23,879 bases of DNA from Chloroflexota bacterium (GCA_005879655.1 VBJK01000068.1:40102-63980); one strand, 5' to 3'; positions 1 through 6,973 are shown, counted from the first letter of the stretch. Numbers and translations are program-made. Notes: generated from the sequence alone by a model not told the origin.

Positions 1-96
1 AACGCGCTCGTTATTGTCCCGGAAGGTGGTGTGACTATTCCCCCTGGTGGCACTGCCAAAGCAATCATGCTCGACTGGCCGGAAGTATCTTCATAA
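1..96 (+). CDS. moeA: Molybdopterin molybdenumtransferase MoeA, C-terminal end (partial)
   Basis: The window opens inside a plus-strand reading frame whose last 31 codons end at TAA 94-96. The tail reads NALVIVPEGG, then VTIPPGGTAKAIMLDW. This fits the end of MoeA domain IV, which typically has 'NAL.vlPeg...vpaGs.v.v.ll'. MoeA inserts molybdate into adenylylated molybdopterin in the cytosol, the last step of molybdenum cofactor synthesis. The gene is cut by the window edge, so active site, length and start cannot be seen. Its last six bases overlap the last codons of the convergent activator gene. The match is short and the call rests on motif recall; another MoeA-like domain IV protein is possible. 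Confidence 0.7.
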   Translation, partial: NALVIVPEGGVTIPPGGTAKAIMLDWPEVSS

Positions 97-1167
97 TTGT
101 TGTTCAGTTTGTTCTTGATGCAAGCGATAGCGCAACTGATCGCGCGAAATACATAATAAGGCAGCAGCGCGTACCTGATTGCCATGAGAGCGTTCTAATG
201 CCTCCTGCACAAAAGTGCGCTCGATTTCTCCCAGGAAGGCTCGTAAATCAATGCCTTCCTGGGGGAGATGCATCTGCTGGCGTAATTCTTGTAAACGCTG
301 ATTTGCACTTGTTCCTGCATGGCGAATCTCTTCTGGCAAGTCGTTGGGGTGGATCTCATGATCCTTACACAAAATCTGTCCCCGCTGGATAACACTGCGT
401 AGTTGTCGTATATTGCCTGGCCAGTGATAGCTCAGCAACAATGCTAAAGCATCCTGACTGATGCGGAGCGGCTCATTGCCCTCAATACTCTGCAAGTGCA
501 AAAAGTGGTGGATGAGTGGTTCAATATCTTCTGGGCGTTCACGCAATGGCGGCAAGTAGATAGTAATGACCTTGAGACGATAGAAAAGGTCGTCGCGAAA
601 GAGCCGACGTGCCACAGCAGCTTGCAGATCGCTATTTGTGGCAGAGATGATACGCAGATCGACATGAATTTCTTTGGTGCTACCTACGCGGTGAAAACGA
701 CGGGTTTCAAGGAAGCGTAACAACTTTGCCTGCAAAGCCAAGGGCATCGATCCTATTTCGTCGAGGAAGAGCGTACCACCATCTGCCCGTAACACATGTC
801 CTTCACGCGACACTTTAGCATCAGTAAAAGCGCCAGCCTCGACACCAAATAATTCTGTCTCTAGCAACGTATCTGGAAGGGCTGCACAGTTAATATCGAC
901 AAACTGATAGGCAGCCCGACTACTTAACTCATGGATTGCTCGTGCCACCACATCCTTGCCCGTGCCACTCTCTCCCTGTAACAAAACTGTGGTGGTTGGG
1001 TACATGGCGACCTGTCGTGTCATAAGAGCCACATGTTGCATGGCCGGACTACGACCAACAACCATACCAGCCAGACGATCATAATCGTCTGGTTCCTCCA
1101 GTGGCTTGCGGATAAATGGCACTCCGCGTCCCTTCACACATATCTCCCCTTCAACAAATACAGCCAA
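91..1167 (-). CDS. Sigma-54-dependent activator-like AAA+ regulator with GAFTDA loop and Fis-type HTH
   Basis: This is an AAA+ transcription activator of the NtrC/NorR class, which hydrolyses ATP to remodel sigma-54 polymerase. Residues about 35-275 form the AAA+ core: Walker A GESGTGK (65-71), L1 loop GAFTDA (112-117), Walker B GGTLFLDEIG (130-139) and the arginine-rich FRDDLFYRL stretch. Residues about 310-350 form a Fis-type helix-turn-helix. There is no receiver, GAF or other sensory domain; only about 35 residues precede the core, so the input signal is unknown. The longest frame starts at TTG 1167 without a good ribosome site. GTG 1137 has AGGGGAG about six bases upstream and is my preferred start. 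The gene lies 35 bp downstream of the DUF4388 gene on the same strand, probably one operon. The last Gly of canonical GAFTGA is Asp here. Confidence 0.9.
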   Translation of the reverse strand: MAVFVEGEICVKGRGVPFIRKPLEEPDDYDRLAGMVVGRSPAMQHVALMTRQVAMYPTTTVLLQGESGTGKDVVARAIHELSSRAAYQFVDINCAALPDTLLETELFGVEAGAFTDAKVSREGHVLRADGGTLFLDEIGSMPLALQAKLLRFLETRRFHRVGSTKEIHVDLRIISATNSDLQAAVARRLFRDDLFYRLKVITIYLPPLRERPEDIEPLIHHFLHLQSIEGNEPLRISQDALALLLSYHWPGNIRQLRSVIQRGQILCKDHEIHPNDLPEEIRHAGTSANQRLQELRQQMHLPQEGIDLRAFLGEIERTFVQEALERSHGNQVRAAALLCISRDQLRYRLHQEQTEQQL

Positions 1168-1202
1168 TCCCTGACTCAGTTTCAGATTAACAGTTTACTT
1201 GG

Positions 1203-2561
1203 TTAACGTACAATTCCTGCTGGTGTACGCGTACTACTAGGAAATGTTGATAGCTGAGAAGTTGCAACCCGGCCACGTTCTATCGTTGCAAGATTGCCGC
1301 TCTGGCCCCACCTTGCATCTGCTGCAAAAGCTGGTTGTGCAGAATGTTGCGGTAGAACATCAGAGGTTGGCAATGCTGGTGGTCGAGGTGCGGCTGCATA
1401 ACTAGGTAGTGCACCGCTGTTTAAGCTAGCAAGATGAGACTCTCTAGAGACTGGTGAGACATCGTGAGATGGTCCTATTGCAGGCAGGGTTCCCTGAACA
1501 GTGACTTGCACGATACCTAAAGCCATCAATTCCCCAACGATCTGGCAAACGAGTGCAGACTGCATGCTTAGTTCCTGACTGACAACGCGCAACGTCTTTT
1601 GACCATTCACACAGGTCAACACTCTCCATTCATCAGGTGTTAGCTGAATGCGCGGATTCTGCTCAGTAAAAGTACTCAGATCTGCTGGCACTAAGATCAT
1701 ATCGGGTTTCATGAACGTTGTATCAATGCGCGGTGGTGGTACCGGCGATATCACCCGCTCTGGTGGTGTTAGCCCACCAGAGAACGCTGATCGGCTATCG
1801 TTTAAAGATGCAAAGCTGGTCTCTTGATTAAGAGAAGCGAAGCTCACCTCGGCGTCAAGAGAGGCGCTCGTTTCGGCAACATCGAAGATAGGAGTCTGCA
1901 ACTCATCTGCGGACAATAACGAGCTGGCAGAGAAGGAAGATGTATCGGCTGAAAATTGGGAGGCGTTCGTGATAGTTACCATGCTAGCAATATCAGAAGC
2001 GGGGGGTGTTGGAGCAACCAAAGTAGGATTTTGGGATGCAGGTGCCCCCCCATTCGCGGGCTGGGCAGGCACGCGCAGATCGGTTGAACGTGTTAGTAGA
2101 GCAGGAGATAAGAGTGTAGTAACAGACAAACCCACCAACAAACGACCAACAGGCGGTGCAACATCTTCTTCAAAATGAATCTCGCCATTGGGCCATTGCA
2201 AAAGCACCTGTAATACTTCGCGCGCTTTTTGTGTAGCCCACGCTCGCAAATCCTCCTGTCCCACATAGCCAAGGCTCATTAAAGTAAGAGCCATCTTCGT
2301 CTCGCTTAACTCTTGCGGACTGATAGTCTGTACAACTTCGTGCAGGGCTTGTGCGGAAATAATGCCATCATGTACAAGTCTCTCGCCTAGACTAGCGTTT
2401 GTGCGTACAGGACCAATGCAGATTAATTGCCCCCCACGAAAGTATAGCTCAACCCAGGTAGCCTCAGACTTAAGCGTGAGCAACCCGGCTTTGGCATGTG
2501 TTTCAACTCTCTGCAAAACACTTGACAGATTATACTGCTCTAATGTACCTATAAATGACAC
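1203..2561 (-). CDS. DUF4388 (PATAN-like) domain protein with long disordered linker
   Basis: Residues 1-155 fit the DUF4388 family: opening SFIGTLEQYNLSSVLQ, then AGLLTL, the strand pair VELYFRGGQLI, then LGERLVHDGII and LGYVGQEDLRAWA. The family is found in bacterial signalling proteins, often with gliding, twitching or GTPase-linked systems; its exact function is unsettled. Residues about 165-300 are Ser/Thr/Ala/Pro-rich and probably disordered, with an imperfect repeat around SFASLN at 240-255. Residues about 305-365 look like a small winged-helix-like unit (LTPDEWRVLTCVNGQKTLRVVSQEL). The tail is again low complexity. The start is GTG at 2561, with GGTGA six bases upstream. The gene leads a likely operon with the AAA+ activator. 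No membrane segment is visible. Confidence 0.85.
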   Translation of the reverse strand: MSFIGTLEQYNLSSVLQRVETHAKAGLLTLKSEATWVELYFRGGQLICIGPVRTNASLGERLVHDGIISAQALHEVVQTISPQELSETKMALTLMSLGYVGQEDLRAWATQKAREVLQVLLQWPNGEIHFEEDVAPPVGRLLVGLSVTTLLSPALLTRSTDLRVPAQPANGGAPASQNPTLVAPTPPASDIASMVTITNASQFSADTSSFSASSLLSADELQTPIFDVAETSASLDAEVSFASLNQETSFASLNDSRSAFSGGLTPPERVISPVPPPRIDTTFMKPDMILVPADLSTFTEQNPRIQLTPDEWRVLTCVNGQKTLRVVSQELSMQSALVCQIVGELMALGIVQVTVQGTLPAIGPSHDVSPVSRESHLASLNSGALPSYAAAPRPPALPTSDVLPQHSAQPAFAADARWGQSGNLATIERGRVATSQLSTFPSSTRTPAGIVR

Positions 2562-2703
2562 AGGAATTCACCGTCCGTCTCAAGGCAACTCTATACGTTC
2601 CATATACACTCTATCCCCCTTAGAGAGAAATATGGGTATAAGAGTCTGCTAGAATTTATTGTAATTTATAAAGTATATCGCGCTACAGAATGCGAAGCGC
2701 GAA

Positions 2704-2720
2704 GTTGACGATCATTGTCA
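2704..2720. promoter_or_regulatory. Inverted repeat upstream of the DUF4388 gene
   Basis: TTGAC-gatcatt-GTCAA is a perfect 5-bp inverted repeat with a 7-bp spacer, about 145 bp upstream of the DUF4388 start and between two copies of GAAGCGCG. The size suits a dimeric regulator. No clear -35/-10 pair could be fixed beside it, so a role is inference. Confidence 0.3.
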
Positions 2721-2811
2721 ATGCTGTGAGAAGCGCGTAATTGCGTCTCTCGAAACCTTAGAGGAAGGTTGACCAAGTAAACATAGACATGAAGACCCCA
2801 TTGCCTGAACA

Positions 2812-2895
2812 CGGAAGGAGAGGGATTCGAACCCCCGGGGCGGTTAACCCAGCTGTTTTCAAGACAGCCGCAATAGACCTCTCTGCCATCCTTCC
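2812..2895 (-). tRNA. tRNA-Ser (anticodon TGA)
   Basis: Read on the minus strand, GGAAGGA at 2895-2889 pairs with TCCTTCC at 2819-2813 as a 7-bp acceptor stem. The anticodon arm is GCTGT-CTTGAAA-ACAGC, giving anticodon TGA, which reads UCA serine codons. A class II long variable arm follows, then the T-arm GGGGG-TTCGAAT-CCCTC. The discriminator base is G and CCA is not encoded, so it must be added after transcription. The gene lies 102 bp downstream of the seryl-tRNA synthetase stop on the same strand and has its own promoter. Confidence 0.96.
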
Positions 2896-2902
2896 AATAC
2901 AT

Positions 2903-2931
2903 ACTATACCACAGCCTTTGCTAATTTGGAA
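2903..2931 (-). promoter_or_regulatory. Promoter of tRNA-Ser
   Basis: On the minus strand, TTCCAA (2931-2926), a 17-bp spacer and TATAGT (2908-2903) lie just before the tRNA 5' end at 2895. This is the expected sigma-70-type geometry for a tRNA promoter. Confidence 0.6.
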
Positions 2932-2997
2932 GGGGGAAATCACCCCTTTTTTCTCATTGAAGTGACGACCTCAATAGGCTTGTGAAGATCTTTTCGC

Positions 2998-4272
2998 TTA
3001 ATGCTGAGCGGAGGCAAGTAACGAGAATCCCATATATGGGCGTAGTACCTTTGGGATAACTACTGATCCGTCGGCTTGTTGATAGATCTCTAAGATCGCG
3101 GCCATCGTGCGACCAACTGTCAATCCTGAGGCATTCAAAGTATGCACATATTCAGATCGTGCGCCATTAGTTGGTCGATACTTAATGTTTGCTCGCCTGG
3201 CCTGGAATGTTTCGCAATTACTCACCGATGAGACCCCTACGTAACTGTTCATGCTAGGCAGCCAGACTTCAAGCTCATAAGTTTTTGCAGCTGCAACAGG
3301 GAGCTTGCCAGTACAGAGCATCACAACACGGTAAGGCAATTCCAGCCGCTGTAAAATCGCTTCGGCATGAAGTAACATCTGTTCGAGCGCATTATAAGAT
3401 TCTTCAGGCGTGGTCATCTGAAACAACTCTACCGTGTTAAACTGATGCGGGCGGAGCAGACCTCGGGGTTGAAGTGCTGGAGACCCTGCCTCACGGCGAA
3501 ATGCCGTAGCCCACGCGGCATAGCATAGGGGTAGCTTATCTCGCGTCAGAATCGTATCGCTATGCAGCCCAACCAGTGGTACTATGGCAGTTGGATTAAG
3601 ATAGAGCGTATCGGAGGAACAGAGATATGCCTGATTTTCAAATTTGGGCAATTGTCCTGCACTTTGCATTACTACTGGTTTAACGAGCTGCGGCGGCATA
3701 ATCTCGGTATAGCTGTGCTCGCGTGTATGTACATCGAGCATAAAGGAAATCAATGCTCGTTCTAAACGCGCCCCTAATCCTTTCAATGTCACAAAACGGC
3801 TACCAGTGATCTTTGTCCCACTTTCCGTATCAATGATATCCAGGCGCTTCCCTATCTCCCAATGAGGAGATGGCGTAAAGTGAAAGGGGACAGGCTCTCC
3901 CCAACGACGTAACTCTACGTCGTTGCTATCATTATCTCCTTCCTGTACACTTTGATGAGGCAAATTCGGCAGATTGAGGAGTTGCAATTGTAGTTGTGTC
4001 TCCACGTCACAAATATACATTTCAACTCGTCGAATATCTCGCTCAGTCGCCTTTATGCGCTGATTAAGCGTTACACGCTTTTGTTCATCTGCTTTACTTA
4101 CCTGTCCCTTTAGCTGCTTTAGCGAGGAATAGAGATCCTCATTGCGCGTAGTTAGCCCTCGTCTTTGTTCGGCGAGGTGTAGTATCTCATCTATATTGTA
4201 GGTCTCGCGGCGTCGTTGCAACGCTTCACGTACGGCTTCTGGATACAAACAAATAAAATCTAAACTCAACAT
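2998..4272 (-). CDS. serS: Seryl-tRNA synthetase, divergent at catalytic motifs
   Basis: Class II SerRS normally activates serine with ATP and charges tRNA-Ser in the cytosol. Numbering from the chosen start (424 residues), residues 1-100 form the two-helix coiled-coil arm that holds the long arm of tRNA-Ser, followed by LLNLPNLPHQSV and VELRRWGEP. Motif 2 is kept as FRREAGS (258-264) with RGLLRPHQFNTVEL, and motif 3 as GLTVGRT (383-389). Several conserved points are changed. TAEVPL is TAIVPL (Ile230). The segment usually written REISS is VGVSS (345-349). CTGD..FGA is CTGKLPVAA, and RDTRGL is LQPRGL. The ATG at 4272 is chosen because a TATAAT lies nine bases upstream; an ATG at 4311 overlaps the -35 box. 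Family is certain; normal charging activity is not. It could be a specialised paralogue. Confidence 0.9.
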   Translation of the reverse strand: MLSLDFICLYPEAVREALQRRRETYNIDEILHLAEQRRGLTTRNEDLYSSLKQLKGQVSKADEQKRVTLNQRIKATERDIRRVEMYICDVETQLQLQLLNLPNLPHQSVQEGDNDSNDVELRRWGEPVPFHFTPSPHWEIGKRLDIIDTESGTKITGSRFVTLKGLGARLERALISFMLDVHTREHSYTEIMPPQLVKPVVMQSAGQLPKFENQAYLCSSDTLYLNPTAIVPLVGLHSDTILTRDKLPLCYAAWATAFRREAGSPALQPRGLLRPHQFNTVELFQMTTPEESYNALEQMLLHAEAILQRLELPYRVVMLCTGKLPVAAAKTYELEVWLPSMNSYVGVSSVSNCETFQARRANIKYRPTNGARSEYVHTLNASGLTVGRTMAAILEIYQQADGSVVIPKVLRPYMGFSLLASAQH

Positions 4273-4281
4273 AGTAGACAC

Positions 4282-4311
4282 ATTATAACACAAATTCATA
4301 TAACTTGTCAT
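4282..4311 (-). promoter_or_regulatory. serS promoter, apparently giving a leaderless mRNA
   Basis: On the minus strand, ATGACA (4311-4306), an 18-bp spacer and a perfect TATAAT (4287-4282) are seen. Nine bases separate TATAAT from ATG 4272, so transcription would start at or just before the start codon. No Shine-Dalgarno sequence is present. This fixes the start and rules out the upstream ATG at 4311, which lies in the -35 box. Confidence 0.7.
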
Positions 4312-4366
4312 TTTGGTCGCTCTAACGCCCTATTTATGCTCAGTTATATGCTCGTTGCCGCGTTTG

Positions 4367-4384
4367 TTCGTGTTAAAACACGAA
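4367..4384. promoter_or_regulatory. 18-bp inverted repeat, possible operator upstream of serS
   Basis: TTCGTGTTAAAACACGAA has two perfect 8-bp arms with a 2-bp centre. It lies about 55 bp upstream of the serS -35 box, in the gap between serS and the lipoprotein terminator. No T-tract follows on either strand, so a protein-binding site is likelier than a terminator. The binding protein is unknown. Confidence 0.4.
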
Positions 4385-4431
4385 TAAGGATTGTTACAGT
4401 ATAACGCAGCTTGGTGTAAGATGATGTTATG

Positions 4432-4468
4432 AAAAAAGCAATGGGTAAACCTCATCGGTACCCATTGC
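4432..4468 (-). terminator. Intrinsic terminator of the lipoprotein gene
   Basis: Arms 4438-4447 and 4459-4468 (GCAATGGGTA / TACCCATTGC) form a perfect 10-bp stem with an 11-base loop. On the minus strand it is followed at once by six T residues (4437-4432). It starts about 18 bp after the lipoprotein stop codon. Confidence 0.9.
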
Positions 4469-4485
4469 ATCAGCTTCACATGTAA

Positions 4486-5127
4486 TTACAGCAGAGTCCC
4501 GGCCAAGTACCACTGCATATCCTCACCACGGCCAGCCGCATTAGCCATTTGCTTATCCGTTGCGTAGGTATACAAAGCGTGACCGTCATAGAAGACTTGA
4601 GCACCATTAGCTGTTTGATGCACGGACAACTGCTTGGGCAGAGGTACGGAGCTAGTGACCGTCATCATTCCCTGTGGAGCCAAGACAGGGGGCCAATCTT
4701 GAGCACACTGACCTGTGCAGGTGGCCTTAAACGTAGTGTCAGGCTTATAGTAGTACACGGCAAAGTTTTGATTCGTCAGCAATAGGTCTACTGTTTTGCC
4801 TTTAATAGTGGCCTTCCCCGTATGAATGAATGCCGCCATATTGCCTGTCATGCTTGGCGTGATGGCAATGCCGTTCATCATGTTACCTTGGTTCATAGGC
4901 GTTGCGTTCGCCATTGGCGTTACATTGGTCATAGGTGTCGCATTGGTCATGGGAGTTGCGTTGGTCATGTTGCCACCATTGTTAGCATTTTGGGCGTTAT
5001 TATTATTCATGCCCTGATTGGTCGTATTTGTTGCAGCTCCCTGGTTGGTCGTACTGCCGCACGCTACCAGCAAGACGGCCAGTAGCAGAGCAAGCGCGCT
5101 TAGTTGCACATGTCGAAGAGTTTTCAT
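4486..5127 (-). CDS. Secreted lipoprotein with PF03640-like repeat and MTNATP tandem repeats
   Basis: Residues 1-23 are a lipoprotein signal: basic start MKTLRH, hydrophobic core, then lipobox LLVAC with Cys23 as the lipidated residue. Residues 24-95 are a low-complexity Asn/Thr/Met linker with four tandem six-residue units (MTNATP, MTNATP, MTNVTP, MANATP at 54-77). Residues about 97-213 resemble the 'secreted repeat of unknown function' family (PF03640): VYYYKPDTTFKATCTGQCAQDWPP and LYTYATDKQ. Cys137 and Cys141 form a CxxxC pair that could be a disulfide or heme/metal site. The protein is probably anchored outside the membrane; its molecular role is unknown. AGGAGG lies ten bases before the ATG, and a perfect terminator follows the stop. 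Confidence 0.8.
   Translation of the reverse strand: MKTLRHVQLSALALLLAVLLVACGSTTNQGAATNTTNQGMNNNNAQNANNGGNMTNATPMTNATPMTNVTPMANATPMNQGNMMNGIAITPSMTGNMAAFIHTGKATIKGKTVDLLLTNQNFAVYYYKPDTTFKATCTGQCAQDWPPVLAPQGMMTVTSSVPLPKQLSVHQTANGAQVFYDGHALYTYATDKQMANAAGRGEDMQWYLAGTLL
4897..4968 (-). repeat. Four 18-bp tandem repeats inside the lipoprotein gene
   Basis: Four in-frame copies of an 18-bp unit encode MTN/A-A/V-TP hexapeptides. Copies differ by a few bases, so the array is not freshly duplicated. In-frame repeats can change linker length by slippage without breaking the protein. Confidence 0.75.
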
Positions 5128-5493
5128 GTGACGCTAACCTCCTAAAAACTATTCCCGAATCCTAATATCTTCTCTAGTTAACCGTTATCTCTGTGAAAGA
5201 TGATGTCGCTTGGTGAAGACAACTCCAGCACAACATCCATAATCATGAAGAACAAATTGCGGCACGGGCGATGCTTCTTCATAGATGGGACTATACCATA
5301 CTGTTTCAGCGGCGTCTGCTTAGTAGGAATTGTGGGCATCAATTTGGGTTAGCCTGCGCAATCTCAACCTCAAGTTGTAGCGAGTGAGGCCCAAAATTTG
5401 CTAACTCTGGATATTTGAGCTATACTATATAATGTTAGATGGTTACAGTGTACAATCTTAGATAAGGGAGAGGTATTCCTACAAGCGTTCTGA
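5128..5493. other. Intergenic region between divergent lipoprotein and DUF402 genes
   Basis: This 366-bp gap holds the lipoprotein ribosome-binding site at its left end and the DUF402 promoter at 5398-5426. I see no convincing gene, RNA or clear promoter for the lipoprotein in the middle. Confidence 0.5.
5398..5426 (+). promoter_or_regulatory. Promoter of the DUF402 gene
   Basis: TTGCTA (5398-5403), a 17-bp spacer and TATACT (5421-5426) are followed by an overlapping TATAAT at 5428-5433. The start codon is about 65 bp downstream. Confidence 0.55.
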
Positions 5494-5967
5494 ATGATCA
5501 CAGTCGTCAAGCAAGATCCCTGGGGGAAGGCAAAGATTCACTATCAAGGTAAATTTGTAGAGTATCTAGCCAACGGCATCGTCATCCAGGCTTTCTGGAC
5601 CCAACCTGCCAGAGACCTGGGCTACACTATTTTTGAGCCTGGCGATCTTTTTATAGAATATTATTATGCCGATCGCTGGTTCAACATTTTCGATATTAGC
5701 AATGCGCAAAGAGGGCGTAAAGGATGGTACTGTAACATTACAGAACCTGCAATCATCTCTGCTGACCGCATCGAACAAATTGATCTTTACTTAGATGTGT
5801 GGGTCACTCCCAGCGGCAAGGTGCTTGTGCTGGATGAAGATGAGTTTACCTCGGCTACAACACTTAGCGAGAAACAATGCAATGGAGCGCGTAAGGGACT
5901 ACAAGCGTTAATCTGTATGGTAGAAACACGTCAGGAGATGTTCACTGTTATAGCCAATAGTCAGTAG
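5494..5967 (+). CDS. DUF402 family protein (FomD-like / nucleotide phosphatase fold)
   Basis: The 157-residue protein has the DUF402 (PF04167) signature: FEPGDLFIEYYYADRWFNIFDI at about 47-68, KGWYCNITEPA at about 76-86, and IDLYLDVWVTPSGKVLVLDEDEF at about 96-118. Characterised members (FomD, B. subtilis Ntdp) are metal-dependent phosphatases that hydrolyse nucleotides or nucleotide conjugates, using acidic residues such as those in this DxD/DEDEF region. The codon just before ATG 5494 is TGA, so the start cannot move upstream. The ribosome site is weak: GGGAGAGG lies about 20 bases away. Length is normal for the family; the substrate is not predictable. Confidence 0.8.
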   Translation: MITVVKQDPWGKAKIHYQGKFVEYLANGIVIQAFWTQPARDLGYTIFEPGDLFIEYYYADRWFNIFDISNAQRGRKGWYCNITEPAIISADRIEQIDLYLDVWVTPSGKVLVLDEDEFTSATTLSEKQCNGARKGLQALICMVETRQEMFTVIANSQ

Positions 5968-6033
5968 GATGAGTATGTTTTTGGCGCAATAGCATGAGGG
6001 AACTATATAATACCCTCAGAAAGGCACGTCTTG

Positions 6034-6504
6034 ATGGAAAAAGGGAGCGTGCTGGTGTTCCAGCAAACCTCCACTACTCAGCTCGACCAGAGCGGGCACA
6101 TTGTAGAGCTTGAGTCTCACAGACAACTTCACCACACCATTACAGAACTCATACAGCTCAGTAGTTGTATTACAACGAGCGAAATGCAACAACGCTTACA
6201 GCACGCCACAGCGCAGTTCGGCGACCGGTTCACACACCAGCTGGTACGTGCACTCCATCGTAAAGATCAGCAGGAACGTCAAGCCCTAGTTTGGTTACTG
6301 ACACTACTGGATGATCAGGTAGCGCTTCCTGTTCTACAACAGATGTCACAGAACAAACGGCTCCCACGATCTATAAGGCTCTCAGCTTCGCTCGTTCTGG
6401 CAGGGATGAGCGCAACCCCAGAAATAACCGATAGTTCGAGGCGTGAACAAACTGTTGCTGGTCAAGAAACCCCGCAACATGCTCGCCTCTATGCAATTAG
6501 TTAG
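6034..6504 (+). CDS. Small helical protein with HEAT-like repeat
   Basis: This 156-residue protein has no family I can name with certainty. Residues about 65-130 (FTHQLVRALHRKDQQERQAL, then VALPVLQQMSQNKRLPRSIRLSASLVLAGM) have the paired-helix pattern of HEAT/armadillo repeats, which usually bind other proteins. The N-terminus is Gln/His/Ser-rich and the last 25 residues look disordered. No membrane segment or catalytic motif is seen. A TTG lies one codon upstream, but ATG 6034 is preferred because GAAAGG lies nine bases before it. A TATAAT at 6006-6011 suggests its own promoter, though the -35 is poor. The HAD gene follows after seven bases, so the two are probably co-transcribed. Confidence 0.6.
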   Translation: MEKGSVLVFQQTSTTQLDQSGHIVELESHRQLHHTITELIQLSSCITTSEMQQRLQHATAQFGDRFTHQLVRALHRKDQQERQALVWLLTLLDDQVALPVLQQMSQNKRLPRSIRLSASLVLAGMSATPEITDSSRREQTVAGQETPQHARLYAIS

Positions 6505-6511
6505 TAGGACT

Positions 6512-6973
6512 ATGCTAAAGATAGAAATTCCACAGCGAGGAACTATTGAACTGCTCCACGCAGTTTTTGATGTGAATGGCACGCTTAGCGTCGATGGGAT
6601 AGCATTGCCAGAAGTCGCAGAGTGTCTCAAGCAAGTGGCAGAGCATCTCTCTATTCACCTGCTGACGGCTGGTACCCATGGCAATATTGCTGTACTTGAG
6701 CAGAACCTCGGTTTTCCCTTACGGCTCATGCATACGGGTGAAGAAAAGATGCGCTATATACAAAAGCTTGGACCGGCTAATGTCGTCGCTTTTGGTAATG
6801 GACAAAACGATAGCAGCATGCTACGTCTGGCCACCATTGGCATTGCCATTCTCACAGCGGAAGGAGTAGCAACGCGTACATTACAGGCAGCTGATATCCT
6901 TGTTACTAATCCCCTCGATGCGCTTGGTCTCCTGCTTCAGCCGAAGCGACTGATCGCCACCTTGCGTAGTTAA
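6512..6973 (+). CDS. HAD-superfamily protein, soluble P-type-ATPase-like (COG4087 type)
   Basis: The roughly 153-residue protein fits the small HAD family called 'soluble P-type ATPase'. Motif I is VFDVNGTLSVDG near the N-terminus, with nucleophile Asp20; motif II Thr lies in LLTAGTHG; motif III Lys in GEEKMRYI; motif IV is FGNGQNDSSML. There is no cap domain and no membrane segment. In motif I the second Asp, which serves as general acid in HAD phosphatases, is Asn22, and motif IV has GNGxND rather than GDGxND. P-type ATPases also lack the second Asp, so this may be a family trait. The frame is open back to ATG 6443, but that overlaps the HEAT-like gene; ATG 6512, just past its stop, best matches the family N-terminus. 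Its ribosome site is weak, so coupling to the upstream gene is plausible. Confidence 0.75.
   Translation: MLKIEIPQRGTIELLHAVFDVNGTLSVDGIALPEVAECLKQVAEHLSIHLLTAGTHGNIAVLEQNLGFPLRLMHTGEEKMRYIQKLGPANVVAFGNGQNDSSMLRLATIGIAILTAEGVATRTLQAADILVTNPLDALGLLLQPKRLIATLRS

Noticed and set aside
2932..2955. AAGGGG...CCCCTT hairpin with T-run after serS
   Set aside because: The T-run lies on the plus strand, where no gene needs ending; on the minus strand it has no T-tract. Too weak to list as the serS terminator.
4273..4311. 13-residue N-terminal extension of SerRS
   Set aside because: The upstream ATG is part of the -35 box of a strong promoter; the family N-terminus begins at MLSLDFI.
4430..4486. 18-codon plus-strand frame starting ATGAAAAAAGC
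   Set aside because: It is simply the lipoprotein terminator read in reverse.
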